Shown piece by piece: positions 35,922-48,555 of a DNA stretch of 64,000 bases. The position numbers and the translations under genes are program-made. Source of the stretch: Tolypeutes matacus (lineage: Eukaryota; Chordata; Mammalia; Cingulata; Chlamyphoridae); contig JAKSZT010053764.1 of assembly GCA_026826555.1 (NCBI GenBank), positions 15,512,282-15,576,281 of the forward strand, written 5' to 3'. The stretch's first letter is position 1; every line of letters begins with the position of its first letter. Under the pieces are notes generated by a model. It ran no database searches. It was not told where the DNA came from and saw only the letters and a program-made list of their open reading frames with translations.

Positions 35922-36695
35922 TTCAGGTTCCCCTCCCCAGGTTGTCGAGGCAGGTAAAGGTGGTACAGAATTAAGAGTGGGTCTAGATGAGTTGGGGATG
36001 CCATAAAACTATGAAAGAGTAGTTATACAAGCAGATGTGCAGGGAGAATGAACTCAGGGCTTGTTATTCTACCCCCATCCTTGCCAGCTGCATGTGGAGT
36101 GTCATCTTTGAGAGACAGAACTTTCAAACCTTATCTCTACCTTACATCTCATATGGGCAATGGAAACCCAAGAAAACTGAGAACCTTGGAGAATTTTGTT
36201 TCAATATTCCTCCTAACCAGTGGTTCTCAAGGGTTGAGCAGTCCTAGGGACAGGGCATTTTGGGGGGTACCTTTTCAAGAACTATTGGAAATTGTGTCCC
36301 AGAGTGGCCAAGTTAAAGTTAAATAGATTGAAGCTAAGTTACAAAATTCAAATAGGGCTAAATGAGCAGAGGTGATCAATTTATGAAGGCAGGTTAGAGA
36401 ATGAGAGGAACCAGTATATGGGAAGGGTAGAAGCAGGTAGAAGAAAGGAAATTCTAGAGGAAACCTTTGAGCCAGAGTCTACTTGTACTTGGTGAGGCAT
36501 GCGGCATTTTATTTGGTGCCCAAGCCTTAGATGCAGGTATTCTAGAATCCAGTAAAAGAGCCAAAGCAAAATGAATGTGCAGTTCCCACATCCAGTTATT
36601 GTCTTCTCAATTCTACACCATCTCTGAAATCTAAGTCTCTTACCCATGCAGTAGGTTTCTAAATCTTAAGACTTTACCTCTTAAATATTTCTCAA
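35922..36695. other. Intergenic, no gene seen
   Basis: No supported gene or named repeat. Confidence 0.4.
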
Positions 36696-36699
36696 TCTG

Positions 36700-37200
36700 T
36701 TCCTATGGTGACCAAAGTGATCTATCTAAAATATAAATTTGATTGTTACTTTTCTTCTTAAGAGCCTTCAATGCCTCCCTATTTCCCACAGCATTAAATA
36801 CTGATTTCTGAGACAGCACACACTTATTCCTCTATCCTCATCTCTCACCACTTCCCCTCCCTCTTCAGCCACAATGACTATTGGTATTTCCTGCAAAATG
36901 CCATTCTATTACATTCCTTCATGACTCAGTTCCTCTGGATATTTTCTGGAATGTTCTACTCTTGTCTGTCTGGCTAACTCCTACTAAACCTCTAAGACTT
37001 CCTGCCTCTCTGAAGATTTTGTGACCTAATATAAGGCAGAATTGAACATCTCTTCCTTTGTCTGTCGCATACTGATCTATTTTAGCATGTATTATAATAA
37101 TTTGTAAAGCTTGAGAGTTTCTCAAGAGCAAGGACCAGGTCTCATTAATTTCTGTACCTTCAGGACTTGGCACAGTGCCTGACACATAGTAGGTCTCAAA
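36700..37200 (+). repeat. L2 element, 3' half
   Basis: Well ordered L2 text: 'aagtgatctatctaaaat', 'aagagccttcaatgcctccctatt', 'ctcaccacttcccctccctcttcagccac', 'ctggctaactcctactaaacc', 'gagcaaggaccaggtctcatt', 'gcacagtgcctgacacatagtagg'. Confidence 0.85.
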
Positions 37201-37314
37201 TGTATTTGAATAGGAAAGTAAAATGCTTTGTTTAAAAATGAAGAATGTATTAATCAGTTCATGTGGATTGATAATCTCTTGGATCCAAAATTAGATGTCT
37301 GAAGTATGTGATAT

Positions 37315-37400
37315 CCTTCATTGATCCAACAAGTAGCTATTGAATATCTACCCTAAGCCTTCATTGATCCAACAAGTAGCTATTGAATATCTACCCTAAG
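37315..37400 (+). repeat. 43-bp perfect tandem duplication
   Basis: Two identical 43-bp units (37,315-37,357 and 37,358-37,400), each starting CCTTCATTGATCCAACAAG. No mismatch, so either young or an assembly artefact. Confidence 0.95.
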
Positions 37401-38376
37401 CCAGGCATGGGAATATAATGAACAAAAACAGACATGGTTTTTACTGCTCTTTTGGAGTTGAGAATTTATTGGGGGAAACCATTACTGCATTTGTATGAAT
37501 TATTAAATAAAATAGAACATATTTTGGGTTTGGCCCATATTAGTTTGAGATTTCCCCTGACACAAGGCTTTCTGTAATATAGGGTGAAAGCTTTTGCCTG
37601 TTGGACTACTTTTGCTTTTTGCATGCTGCAGGTTTGATTCTGGTTCTCCTGCACAATCACTCTGGTTGATAAACACAACAAATTTTAAAACAACAAGTAA
37701 AATAGTTGAACATCTTGTTTTAAACCAAGCGAAATTTTGTTTTCAGAAATCTGTGGAGAGCTGGGATACACTAATGGCTTTACAACTTGCCAAATGTTCT
37801 TGCATTTATAGTATTACTTGGTTTTGCTTGTAGGAAAACCAAAGGAATGCAGGGGGAGCATTCAAGAATCAACAAAACAGGATCACCTTCTTAGGCAGGA
37901 GAAGTTACTGATATGTACACAAGCAAATAAAAGTCTTCATCCCCCTGCTGAAAGCCAATATGATACAAATTTTTACCTCAGGCAGTGTAATCTGAGGAAT
38001 AAGAGCAGCTGCCAGGGAGTGGCATTTTGAAAATGGAAAAGAAAAAAACAAAACAAAACAAAAGCAAAAAAACCTCATAGCTCCTGTGAAAATCGAGTAT
38101 TAGAAAGTTTGAACAAACCCAAACCAGATTCCTACTATTCTGACATCCTGCCCCTGGTCCTGTCTTGGGAGGGTCAAGTCCTGCTTCCTTCTCAGTTGGG
38201 GTTAGCTATAAACGAGGACGGATTTGGAGTCAAGCAGACTAGTGATGTATAATCAGTTAGGTCCATTCAAAGTCATAACGGCTAGCATTACAGGAAATGG
38301 ACATTCTCTTTTAAATGTTGCTTAAACAAGGGTTAATCTTTCTTGAATTTGATTATGCTGTTTCCTGTCTAGTCCT
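37401..38376. other. Intergenic, no gene seen
   Basis: Contains an A/CAAAA-rich stretch at 38,038-38,071. Nothing else recognised. Confidence 0.4.
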
Positions 38377-38379
38377 CAG

Positions 38380-38529
38380 CTGGAGATGGCAACTAACTGG
38401 AAATTGCTGCAGAACAGAGAAGTGATTTTCTTCCTTTTAGGTGGTATGCTGCTGTGGCAGAGGCATGCTGCCACAAGGGTTAAACGTCAGAACACCCACT
38501 ATGATTTAGAAAAAAATTACAAGCCCAAG
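38380..38529 (+). CDS. Possible first coding exon with signal peptide, gene unknown
   Basis: Candidate exon seen by eye. A pyrimidine-rich tract ending CTGTCTAGTCCTCAG (acceptor-like) is followed by an ATG at 38,386-38,388 in a good context (G at -3, G at +4). The frame runs 48 codons to AAG at 38,527-38,529 and then meets GTAATA, a splice-donor-like site (phase 0); without splicing a stop follows within three codons. The peptide has a charged start, a hydrophobic stretch FFLLGGMLLW (residues 15-24) and then a dibasic TRVKRQ site, as in a secreted precursor. I do not recognise the protein and find no partner exon in the window. It may be chance. Confidence 0.3.
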
Positions 38530-39236
38530 GTAATATAAACTTGTAATTTCATCCTGAGTTAGAGTAGTAACAATCTCCTAAATTCAGGCTTTTGCTTTGC
38601 TTCATTAGAAGCATTGAAAAAATACATTTTATAAACGACATAGCAATAGTGCAACAATAAGTCCACTACTAATATACACACACATATTCCCAGCTTTCTG
38701 GGAGTTTCAGAGAAAATGGACAGTTTTCTTGTTCATCTTTTTAAAATAAAAATTGTAGGCCAGATAGAGCATTCAGGTGACTGTGTTTCTTTTTAAACTT
38801 TGGGAAAAACGGAAATGGGGAGATTACTCCAGATTATTTCATACCATTTCCCAGTTATAAAGATAAACCTAATTTGGCCTTCTGATAGACTAGTTTTCCA
38901 AGAGAATGCTAGGGCTTTGGCCTAAGACTCCTTTTTGAGCCATTGTCCTGTCCATTTAAATGCAACCTATGGAAAGTTGGTTAGCATAGTGAAACATCTC
39001 ATCTCCAAACTTTAGTGTAAAATAGCCAGGTACAAAACTTTGAGTTCTCTAACTGAACATCAACATATATCTATGTACAAATGGGCATTACTTTTCTCAA
39101 AACCGACTCTGTCCATTTCCTGGATTAACTTTACCATTGTCATTTGGTTGCTTGTTTTTGTTGGGCAGAGTTGCAATTGTGATGAGGGAAGGGGTTCTTG
39201 CACTGGTTCAGTGGCCAGGCAAGGTTACCAAGGGGC

Positions 39237-40215
<979 letters not shown>

Positions 40216-41029
40216 AAGGAAGGAGAGAGATTTACCGTCCTCCTCCAGTAGGTGACAGGTCCTGGCCTTCTTAACCAAGTTGTCTGGCTCCCATTTCGGA
40301 CCTCTTTCCAAAATACCAGCAGTTTTCAAACCCTTGAAAATCACTTGAATGCTCTATGTTAACAGAAACTTATATTTAAAAAATCTCAATACATAAATAA
40401 AAACTGCTCCACACAAGTGGGGCTTACCGTTTCTCAGCTTCCCTTCCTAGGCTCCCAAGAAACTCTTAGTACCACACAGCCGATTTGAAGTTTCCTCAAA
40501 GTTCTTGGTCCAAGAGGGAGTAACATGATCCCAGTGAAGTATCAGCAGTGCCAGAAGCTTGGGATAGCAGAACTCAGGAAGTGAGTCCGAGGAGTCACAA
40601 TTGTCATTTTTTTTGCAGGTGGGTGGGGAGGAAGGGAGAATGAGTAAATCTGCAATGGTTCTGTCAAATTTAAGCTTAATGAAAGCAAAGACTATGCATT
40701 ATAATGTGAGACTTTAGGGGAGAGGGCATTAGATATATGCAGATGGACAGTTGCATATATGCATGGAATTTCTATTGCAGTTGCATTTTCTTTTTTCCCC
40801 TGAAGCAACTCACATTTCTGGAAGCATGTGGGCTCACACAGTTATCAGTTGTGATAGGAGATTGATCAGTTGGGTGTGGTCTATCAGAATGTCAACCCAT
40901 TACATCCCCTATTTCTAGATAGAGCTTGAATTTTATACAGTGGGAAAAAATCAGGATTTCAGTCAAGTGAGGACATGTGATCAGGTGTTAGCTCTTTGTC
41001 TGGCTGCCCATTACCAGGGAATATCTTTT
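40216..41029. other. Intergenic, no gene seen
   Basis: No recognisable gene. The sequence upstream of the retrogene leader has no further TPD52L2-like text. Confidence 0.4.
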
Positions 41030-43405
41030 TATTTTTTTATTTGAGAAGTTGTGAGCTAACAAAACAGTCATGTATGCTATCACTCTACATTATTGTGAAA
41101 CATTTGTCACAAATGATGAAAGGACATGGTCATAATATTACTGCTATCTGTAGTCCATAGCTTATATTTGGTGCATTTTTCCCACACACCATCCCTTTAT
41201 TAACACCATGTATTAATATTGTATATTTGTTATAGTACATGAGAGAACGTTCTCATATTTGTACTGTTAACCACAGTCCATCATTCACAATGCAGTTCAT
41301 TGTTACATGGTCCCCTACCATGTACAATCCATCCAAAGTGTACACTCAGTGGCTGTCAGTTTCATCAGAGTTATGCTGCCATCAGTTCAGTCCATTTCAG
41401 AACGTTTTCATTAGTCCTAAAGGAATAATCCCATACCCTCTTATACGCCCCTGTTTTTTGACCCTTAGCATTGATATAGTATCTTCTTTGCCATGGTTGT
41501 AAAAATATTATAGTTGTATTATAGTTAACTATAGTCTATACATTACATTAATTGTGTTTTACCCACGTATCTCCATATTCTTAACACTTTGTGTATTAGT
41601 CAGCCAAAGAGGTGCTGATGCAAAATACCAGAAATCAGTTGGTTTTTATAAAAGGTATTTATTTGGGGTAGAAGTCCACAGTTACCAGGCCATAAAGCAT
41701 AAGTTTCTTTCCTCATCAAAGTCCATTGCCACGTGTTGGAGCAAGACAGCTGCTGACGTTTGCCAGGGTTCAGGCTTCTTGGGTTCCTCTCTTCTCAGGG
41801 CTGTGTTTCTCTTATCTCCTCTGTTTCCTCCACAAGGTCAGCTGTAGACTATCAGGCGAATGGCTTGTCTCTATCCTGGGGCCTTCTCTCCTTCCTCACG
41901 ACCAAGCCCTCTTACTTCCCAGGGCTCCAGCTCAAAGCTCCAACATCAAAACTTCTCCAACTCTGTCCTTTGCCATGCCTTTTATATTTGATTCCCCACC
42001 CACCAAGGGGTGGGGCTCAACGCCATACTGATGTGGCCCAGTCAATGCCCTAATCATAATTTAATCATGCCCAGATTAACAGACCAGTTTACAAACATAA
42101 TCCAATATCTATTTTTGGAATTCATAACTATATCAAATTGACAAACTGCTACACCTTGTAATAGAGGAACATTATGTATTTGTACTATTAACTATAATCA
42201 TCATCCGCCACCAAAATCACTGTTATACCATCCCTAGGTTATCCTCTAGCTTTCTTTCAATTGGCATTAACCTTCCTTAGACTACCCCTTTCAGCCAAAA
42301 TCACATTTGTAAATCAACAGTGTTGATTATACTCACTGTAATGTGTTACCATCCACTCTAACAATTTCCCCACGTTTATATTCCCCCTTATTAAACATTC
42401 TACATACATTCAGCATCAGCTCCCCCTTTTCAATCCTCATTCTTTCTCCATTAACCTAAACTCTGTAGTTTAACTCCATGAGGTTACTCATAATATTTAG
42501 TTCATATTAGTGAGACCATACAAGATTTGCCCTTTTGTGTGTGGCTTCTTTCACGCAACATACTGTCCTTAAGGTTCATCCATGTTGTCATATGCATTCC
42601 AAGTTCAAGCTGAATAGTTTCCATCATATGTATATGCCACATTTTGTTTAGCCATTCATTGGTTGATGGACACTTGGATTGTTTCCATCTTTTAGGAATT
42701 GTGAATAATGTTTTGATTTCCCTAATAGCTAGCATATTTTCATGTACTTTTTGGCCATTGATATTTCTTCTCTGGAAAAATTTCTGTTCAAGTCTTTTGC
42801 ACATTTTTTAATTGGGTTGCTTGTTTTCTTTTTTATTTTATTTTATTGTTGAGTTGTATGATCTCTTTATATAGCATGGAGATCAAACCTTTATTGCATA
42901 TGTGGTTTCCAAAAATTATCTCTCAATGAGTAGGTTGCCTTTTAACTTTCTTAACAGAGTCATTTGAAGCACAAAATTGTTTAATTTTGAGGAGGTCCCA
43001 TTTTCTATTTTTTTTCATTTCATTGTTTGTGCTTTGGGCGTAAGTTTTAAGAAACCACCACTTTCCACAAGATCATGAAGTTGTTTCTGTACGTTTTCTT
43101 CTAGGAGTTTTATTGTTCTGGCTTTTATATTTACATCCTTGATCCATTTTGAGTTAATTATTGTATAAGGTGCGAGATAGAGGTCCTCTTTCTTTTAGCT
43201 ATGGATATCCACTTGTCCCAGCACCATTTGTTGAATAGACTCTTCTGGCCCAGCTGGGAGGGCTTGATGGCCTTGTCAAAAATCACTTGACTGTAGATGA
43301 GAGGGTAAATGGTCAATATGTCTATCTTTATGCCAGTACAATGTTTTGTTTTGTTTTTACTTAACCACTGTAGCTAAGTAATATGCTTTAGAGTTCAGAA
43401 ATGAG
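41030..43405 (-). mobile_element. L1 3' half, split by an LTR
   Basis: 41,030-41,591 and 42,154-42,500 are L1 3' UTR. 42,502-42,804 on the minus strand is the ORF2 end (CPSTNEWLNKMWHI, LGMHMTTWMNLKDSML). Up to about 43,405 is more upstream ORF2. Frames are broken. The LTR at 41,592-42,153 interrupts it exactly within 'cttaacactttg/taatagagg', which is continuous in the L1 copy at 22,785. Confidence 0.85.
41592..42153 (-). mobile_element. Solo ERVL-like LTR inside L1
   Basis: On the minus strand it runs from TGTAGCAGTTTGTCAATTTG to GGCTGACTAATACA, with a TATAAAAG box (plus-strand 'ccttttatatttg', 41,980) and AATAAATACC. CTTTG (41587-41591) and CCTTG (42154-42158) are its 5-bp target duplication with one change. 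Confidence 0.9.
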
Positions 43406-43434
43406 AGTCTTCTAACATCGTTCCTCTTTTTTTT

Positions 43435-44095
43435 TTTTTTCTTTTTTAAGGATTTATTTATTTATTTACTTTTATCCATTTTTACACCCTTCCCCCCCCC
43501 TCGTTTTTGCTGTTTCTGTGTCCATTCGCTGGGCAACTCTGTGTCCATTTTCTGCCCTCTCTTCTCATCCTTCTCCTCCTGTCTTCACTGGGATTCAATC
43601 CTTGGAATCTCTGATGTAGGAGAGAGGCATCCTGCCCGCGCAACCTTAGTTGCTGGTTTTTCGGTGCGTCTCATCTTGCCTCTCCCTTGTGTCACTCTCT
43701 TATTATGTCATCATCTTGCTGTGTGGCTCGCGGGAACTGGTGGTGTGCCCGCGCACAGGGCCTGGCGGCCCACGCACCTTCTATATATTTTTTAAATTTT
43801 TACCAGGAGGTCCCGGGGATCGAACCCAGGTCCCTCCATATGGGAGATGGACGCCAACCAGATATAGCCCCCTGCTATATCTCTTAAGGTTGACCAGAGA
43901 TACCTAGAGTTACAGTCTTTTCCCATACAGGATGGACATATAATAAATCAGGCTTAGTTTATCACCAGCATTCTAAAAACCAGACCTAGGGAGGAAAACG
44001 AGGTCTGGGGACACTTGCATGGTTTCTAATATAGCGAATGTTTAGCCCACCCTGATTATCACAGAATCAGGACAGTGAGAATATTCGCATCCAAG
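43435..44095 (-). repeat. Composite repeat, second copy
   Basis: Dimeric DAS SINE (43,435-43,870) joined to about 225 bases that repeat 1681-1905. See the first copy at 1228-1905. By eye the two are about 85-90% alike over the shared part. Confidence 0.65.
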
Positions 44096-45165
44096 ATTTT
44101 TAAAGAGGAATAGTGTAGCATATCCTAAACTTTTTATAAAGCCTTCAGGTATCTTTATTTAAACAGATTGGGAGCATGAAGTGCTTCCTTAGCAGGGGTA
44201 ATAGGTAATCCTTTAATGGCTTATCTTAGATCTTCTCCCTCCCTCAGAACAGAGAACACACTCTTAAATGTCAAACACCGTTTTTGTTGTTTTTTTTAAA
44301 GTGATTGATGTACTATCTGATGCAGACCCTATATACTTATGAATTATAATAGTGAAATTTGTGTGGATTTTATTAATTAACATCTAAATTGAGGTTTCTG
44401 CTAAAGCAGAAATAATCGACAGGTTAGGGCTGTTAGTTGCATTCCTAATGCCTAAGTATTATCTGTAGTATTATTTTAATGTGTTAAAACAATCCATGAT
44501 CTGCTAGTTTTGCATGCACCTGTATGAAAGCAGTACAGGAAGTTGAACAGAACTAGGTAACTATGGAATTGATAAATGTTTGATTAGTAATACATTTTAC
44601 ATAATTTTCTTGTATTAAAAGGAATGTCTGCATGGTTGCATTTTAATTCCTATGTAGTAACGTTTCAGAAATATTGGTGTTAGTATATGGGTGCCAAGAC
44701 TGAATATGAAGTTAAAAAAATGTTTGTAGGCGAGTGGATGTGCCTCAGTGGTTGAGCGCCTGCTTCATATGTTTGAGATCCCAGGCTCAATACCCTGTAC
44801 CTCCTTAAAAAAAAAAAAAGTTTGTAGTATTATAGACATACTTTAAGCATATCTTTGTGGTGATATAGCCATAAGAATGGGAATATATAAACTCTGTACA
44901 CAAGATTTTGTACAGAGACTTTGTTTTTTTAACTTTATAAAATGTAAAAATATAAATCTTTAAAAAATGTACATAAAAATGCTATATTTTTTTACCTTGT
45001 GTGTGATAGTCTAGTCATTGCATGTAAATATAATTTATTGTATATTCTCTATTATACATTGGTGACTTACTTTTTTTACTGGTAGGTCAACATCCATTGG
45101 ATGTTTTTCTGAAGTGGATCTTTTTGAAGTGATAGATTAAAACTCAGAATAAAAATATTAATGAA
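44096..45165 (+). other. AT-rich UTR-like block, origin unknown
   Basis: About 1.07 kb, low in repeats, with no frames, ending 'ctcagaataaaaatattaatgaattaaaaaat' (a polyadenylation-like signal and A-rich end) and then (AT)n. The texture resembles a long 3' UTR, perhaps of a processed copy of some mRNA. I cannot name a source. A SINE interrupts it at 44,730. Confidence 0.25.
44730..44819 (+). repeat. DAS SINE monomer with target duplication
   Basis: GCGAGTGGATGTGCCTCAGT head and A13 tail. AAAAAATGTTTGTAG (44,715-44,729) and AAAAAGTTTGTAG (44,815-44,827) flank it. Confidence 0.9.
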
Positions 45166-45342
45166 TTAAAAAATACATATATATATATATATATGTTGTG
45201 AGTTACCCTCCCCATAGATAGTTTCCAGTATGAACAGGAATTCTGGCTGCAATTTATAGCTGCAAGCGTTACTGCTATCAAGGTTTGTATTTCAATGCTT
45301 AAGATGATCTTCATTTAGGACTAAAGTCAAAAGAACTGCAAC

Positions 45343-45743
45343 TGTTAGTGGAACATTCTGGGTTCTGGGCTTCTAGGTTCTTGGCTATGTTGCAAAAAAG
45401 AATTTAAGGAAATGCCATACGGTAGGCAGGGGAGTAAAGAGTTTATTAAGAAAAAGAAAAGAAAAACAGTACAAAACCCTATACATGGCTGCAGGCGTGC
45501 TACAGGGTGAGATGTGCACATGGGGCCCCAGGTTAGGCCTTTTTAAAGCCTTTCCTTCTCCCCTTTTCTAATGTTGGGAGGAGGCCTCAGCTACTTGCTG
45601 TTCTGATTGGTTGCCCTGTCTGTGAGCTTTCAGAGGGCCAATGGTGAGGTCTTTTGTTTGGAGTTATCTGGGGCTTCCCTTTGACCCAGAAAGAGTTCTA
45701 ACTGGGACTTAGTAGCCAGGGTCTTTCTGGCTTTGGTGTAAAA
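45343..45743 (-). mobile_element. 3' LTR of an old class I ERV
   Basis: On the minus strand the segment starts after a G-run (AGCCAGGGGGG, polypurine-tract-like), has TTTAAAAAGG as a TATA-like box, AATAAACTCTTTACTCC as the poly(A) signal, and ends AATGTTCCACTAACA. It directly follows env-like sequence (45,744-45,938), as a 3' LTR should. It is unrelated to the LTRs of the two other ERVs nearby. Confidence 0.7.
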
Positions 45744-45938
45744 CCCCCCTGGCTATTCTGTTGAGGTTGGGGGAGGACAGGTCCAGCACCATGGTTGGAG
45801 CTGGATGAAATTCCTGATGACTATTACCTTGTTCTGGAAGGTGTTGATTCTAGAAGAAATAAACTGTTAGAATTTTGAATTTACATGGTCCCACCATAAA
45901 GATAAAGAAGATGGTGGTAAGCAGGCCCCCAAAGGAGG
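45744..45938 (-). pseudogene. ERV env 3' end fragment (membrane anchor)
   Basis: On the minus strand it contains a hydrophobic segment with FFIFMVGPC, typical of the membrane anchor of a retroviral transmembrane subunit, followed by a stop and the polypurine tract of the LTR. It is separated from other env-like sequence by the ERVL-like insertion at 45,939-48,555. Broken; not a functional envelope. Confidence 0.6.
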
Positions 45939-46471
45939 TGTATTAGTCAGCCAAAGGGGTGCTAATGTGAAATACCAAAAATGGGTTGGTCTTTATAAAG
46001 GGTATTTTATTTGGGGTAGAAGTCCACAGTTACAAGGCCAGAAAGTGTAAGATTCTTCTCTCACCAAAGTCCTTTGCCATGTGCTGGAGCAAGACAGCTG
46101 CCGACATTTGTCAGGGTTCAGGCTTCTTGGGTTCCTCTCTTCCCGGGGCTGCGTTTCTCTCCAGGCTTAGCTCCTGTTTCCTCCACAAGATCAGCTGTAG
46201 ACAATCAGGCGAATGGCTTGCTTCTCTCCTCTTGGGGCCTTCTGTCCAACATCAAAACTGCTTCTCAAAAACTGCTTCCTCTGTCCTTTGCCTTGCCTTT
46301 TATATTGGATTCCCCCATCCACCAAGGGGTGGAGCTCAACGCCCTACTGATGTGGCCCAGTCAACGCCCTAATCATAACTTAATCATGCCCAGATTAACA
46401 GATCAGTTTAAAAGCATGATCCAATTATATTTTTGGAATTCATAATTACATTAAATTGGCCAACAGCTACA
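45939..46471 (-). repeat. 3' LTR of the compact ERVL-like element
   Basis: Minus strand: TGTAGCTGTTGGCCAATTTA to GGCTGACTAATACA, with a TATAAAAGG box and CAAATAAAATACC. Confidence 0.9.
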
Positions 46472-47103
46472 CTCCACCCTCTGAATTCCAAAAATACATT
46501 ACAATATTCAAAAAACCTTAAATCAGTAACAATTCAAGTACAAAATCATATCATAATCATTTTAAAGAAATACAGTTCATCTTGAGGCAAAGTCCCATCT
46601 GCTATAGACCTCTGAAACTTACAAAACCATTTAACTGCTTCCAGTACACAAATGGAAAGACAAAGGATAAACATTTTCATTATCATAAGGAGAAATTGGT
46701 ATGTTAAACATGAGTCATGGATCCTTTACTATTCCGTAAAACTGCAGGGCATCCTCCATTTAATTTCAAAGTCTGAGAGTCATTCTTAAGACGATGGTTT
46801 CTTCTCCTTGGGGCCACATGGGGACCCACCCTTTCCACAGGCTTGCCCAATGGCCACTTTTTTGGTTTCACCCTCATCAAGCATCTGGGTGTCGACCACG
46901 CTCCAGACCTCACCCTTCAAGAGTGTTGGGGTGATTACCACACCTTACCCAATCTTTGTGTTAGAGTCTTAGCCCACCTAGTACAGTGAGGTGAAGACAA
47001 CATTCCCCCTAACCTTTGGCATACAGGTTCAACTCTCTCAGAGCAACAAGGTGACCACCTGGCCTTCTCTAATCCATGGGGGACAAGTACACCCCTCTCA
47101 GAC

Positions 47104-47613
47104 CTATGGGGTGTTGACCTTAATTGCCCTAATCTTTGAGGAATGTGCTCCACCCTCCCTGCAGCCTGGGGTGGGAACTTTCCCAGAACATCGGGTAGGA
47201 CCATCCACCCTCTTCAACTGCAGGGGCAAACTCACCCTCTCTGTACACATGGGTGGGGCTCCTCTCTTGGCCCAAGGAGATGTCTTAAGTCCAGATCTCT
47301 GCTTCCATGGTTTTCTTCTTAAAGCTGATTCTCCTTCAATCTCTCCTTTCCATGTCCTCTTTTGTCCAAGCTGACAGTGGTTTTGTTCATATAGCGCTCT
47401 CAAAAACTTTGTTGGTTTAGCATGGAGGAAGCAGAGGTCCAAGCCATCAGACAGTAAGACTTTCCACAAGTCTTTCCTAGATAACTGCATCTTCAATTCT
47501 GATTTACAAGTTTCAGATTTAGCTAAGTCTTCAAATGGGGCACTTTCATCTGGGAATTTGATTTCCAGAAACTTGGAAGTTCTGGAATCAGTTTCTGTTT
47601 TCTTTGTGCCCAA
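47104..47613 (-). CDS. Gag-like open frame of the ERVL-like element
   Basis: 169 codons on the minus strand inside the element. It begins MGTKKTETDS and is rich in K, E and L, without a zinc knuckle or protease motif. Its place between primer site and 3' LTR fits a degraded gag. More gag-like minus-strand sequence upstream (47,640-48,000) is out of frame. Function is not supported. Confidence 0.4.
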   Translation of the reverse strand: MGTKKTETDSRTSKFLEIKFPDESAPFEDLAKSETCKSELKMQLSRKDLWKVLLSDGLDLCFLHAKPTKFLRALYEQNHCQLGQKRTWKGEIEGESALRRKPWKQRSGLKTSPWAKRGAPPMCTERVSLPLQLKRVDGPTRCSGKVPTPGCREGGAHSSKIRAIKVNTP

Positions 47614-48005
47614 AAGTTCAGTCCTTGGTGTATTCGCTCATCTAGTATTTTGCTATAAGCTGCAAGGAGAAGCCAAGCGACATTCTCCAAGTTTACCTTG
47701 GAAAGTTCTTTAGCTAAATGCTCTGGTTTGCCATTTTCAAATTCTGTCTTCCATTTAACACCAGGAATTAATCTTACTAAATTCTTTGCAACTTTAAAAC
47801 ATGGATCGCCTTTCCTCCAGTTTCCAATAATAGTTTCATCATTTACTTCTAAGGCATCATAGAAAGTCTCTTTAGTGTCCGTATTACTATCTCTTCAAAG
47901 TGATCTAGGCCTTTTCCATCAAGCATTTCACAATTCCTCCAAAAAATACCCCTTCCTTATCCATTTATAAAACTGTTCGAAATTTTTGGTATATGCAAAA
48001 GCACT

Positions 48006-48023
48006 ACCCCACTCCTGGTACCA
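48006..48023 (-). promoter_or_regulatory. Primer-binding site for tRNA-Leu
   Basis: The plus strand reads ACCCCACTCCTGGTACCA, the 3' end of a mammalian tRNA-Leu including CCA. Its complement lies five bases inside the 5' LTR on the element's sense strand. Leu priming is the hallmark of the ERVL group. Confidence 0.93.
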
Positions 48024-48028
48024 AATTC

Positions 48029-48555
48029 TGTATTAGTCAGCCAAAGGGGTGCTAATGTGAAATACCAAAAATGGGTTGGTCTTTATAAAGGGTATTTATT
48101 TGGGGTAGAAGTCCACAGTTACAAGGCCAGAAAGTGTAAGTTTCTTCTCTCACCAAAGTCCATTGCCACATGTTGGAGCAAGACAGCTGCCGTTTGCCGG
48201 GGTTCAGGCTTCTTGGGTTCCTCTCTTCCCGGGGCTGCATTTCTCTCCAGGCTTAGCTCCTGTTTCCTCCACAAGGTCAGCTGTAGACGATCAGGTGAAC
48301 GGCTCACTTCTCTCCTCCTGGGGCTTTCTCTCCAACCACAAAAATGCTTCTCAAAAACTGCTTCCTGTCTTTTGCCTTGCCTTTTATATTCGATTCTCCC
48401 ACCCACCAAGGGGTGGGGCTCAACACCCTACTGATGTGGCCCAGTCAACGCCCTAACCATAGCTTAATCATGCCCAGATTAACAGATCAGTTTACAAGCA
48501 TGATCCAATTATATTTTTGGAATTCATAATTACATTAAATTGGCCAACAGCTACA
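48029..48555 (-). repeat. 5' LTR of the compact ERVL-like element
   Basis: Same ends as the 3' LTR. The plus strand shows 'ccttttatattcg' (TATA box complement) at about 48,380. Confidence 0.9.

Larger units (their letters stand above)
45939..48555 (-). mobile_element. Compact ERVL/MaLR-like provirus
   Basis: Paired LTRs of the family also seen at 4009 and 41,592: 3' LTR 45,939-46,471 and 5' LTR 48,029-48,555, about 90% alike by eye. The internal part is only about 1.56 kb. It has an 18-base primer site (48,006-48,023), a purine-rich tract just before the 3' LTR (minus strand CAGAGGGTGGAG) and one gag-like open frame. No pol or env is present, so it is non-autonomous in MaLR style. The flanks GGAGG and GGGGT are a poor match. 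It landed in ERV env sequence. Confidence 0.88.

Noticed and set aside
37315..37400. CRISPR-like direct repeat
   Set aside because: Only two head-to-tail units without spacers, in mammalian DNA.
41554..42053. Overlapping frames of about 100 codons in the ERVL-like LTRs (41.6-42.0, 46.0-46.4, 48.1-48.5, 63.2-63.5 kb) with similar peptides
   Set aside because: Similarity comes from the shared antisense LTR sequence. No conserved start and frames differ between copies.
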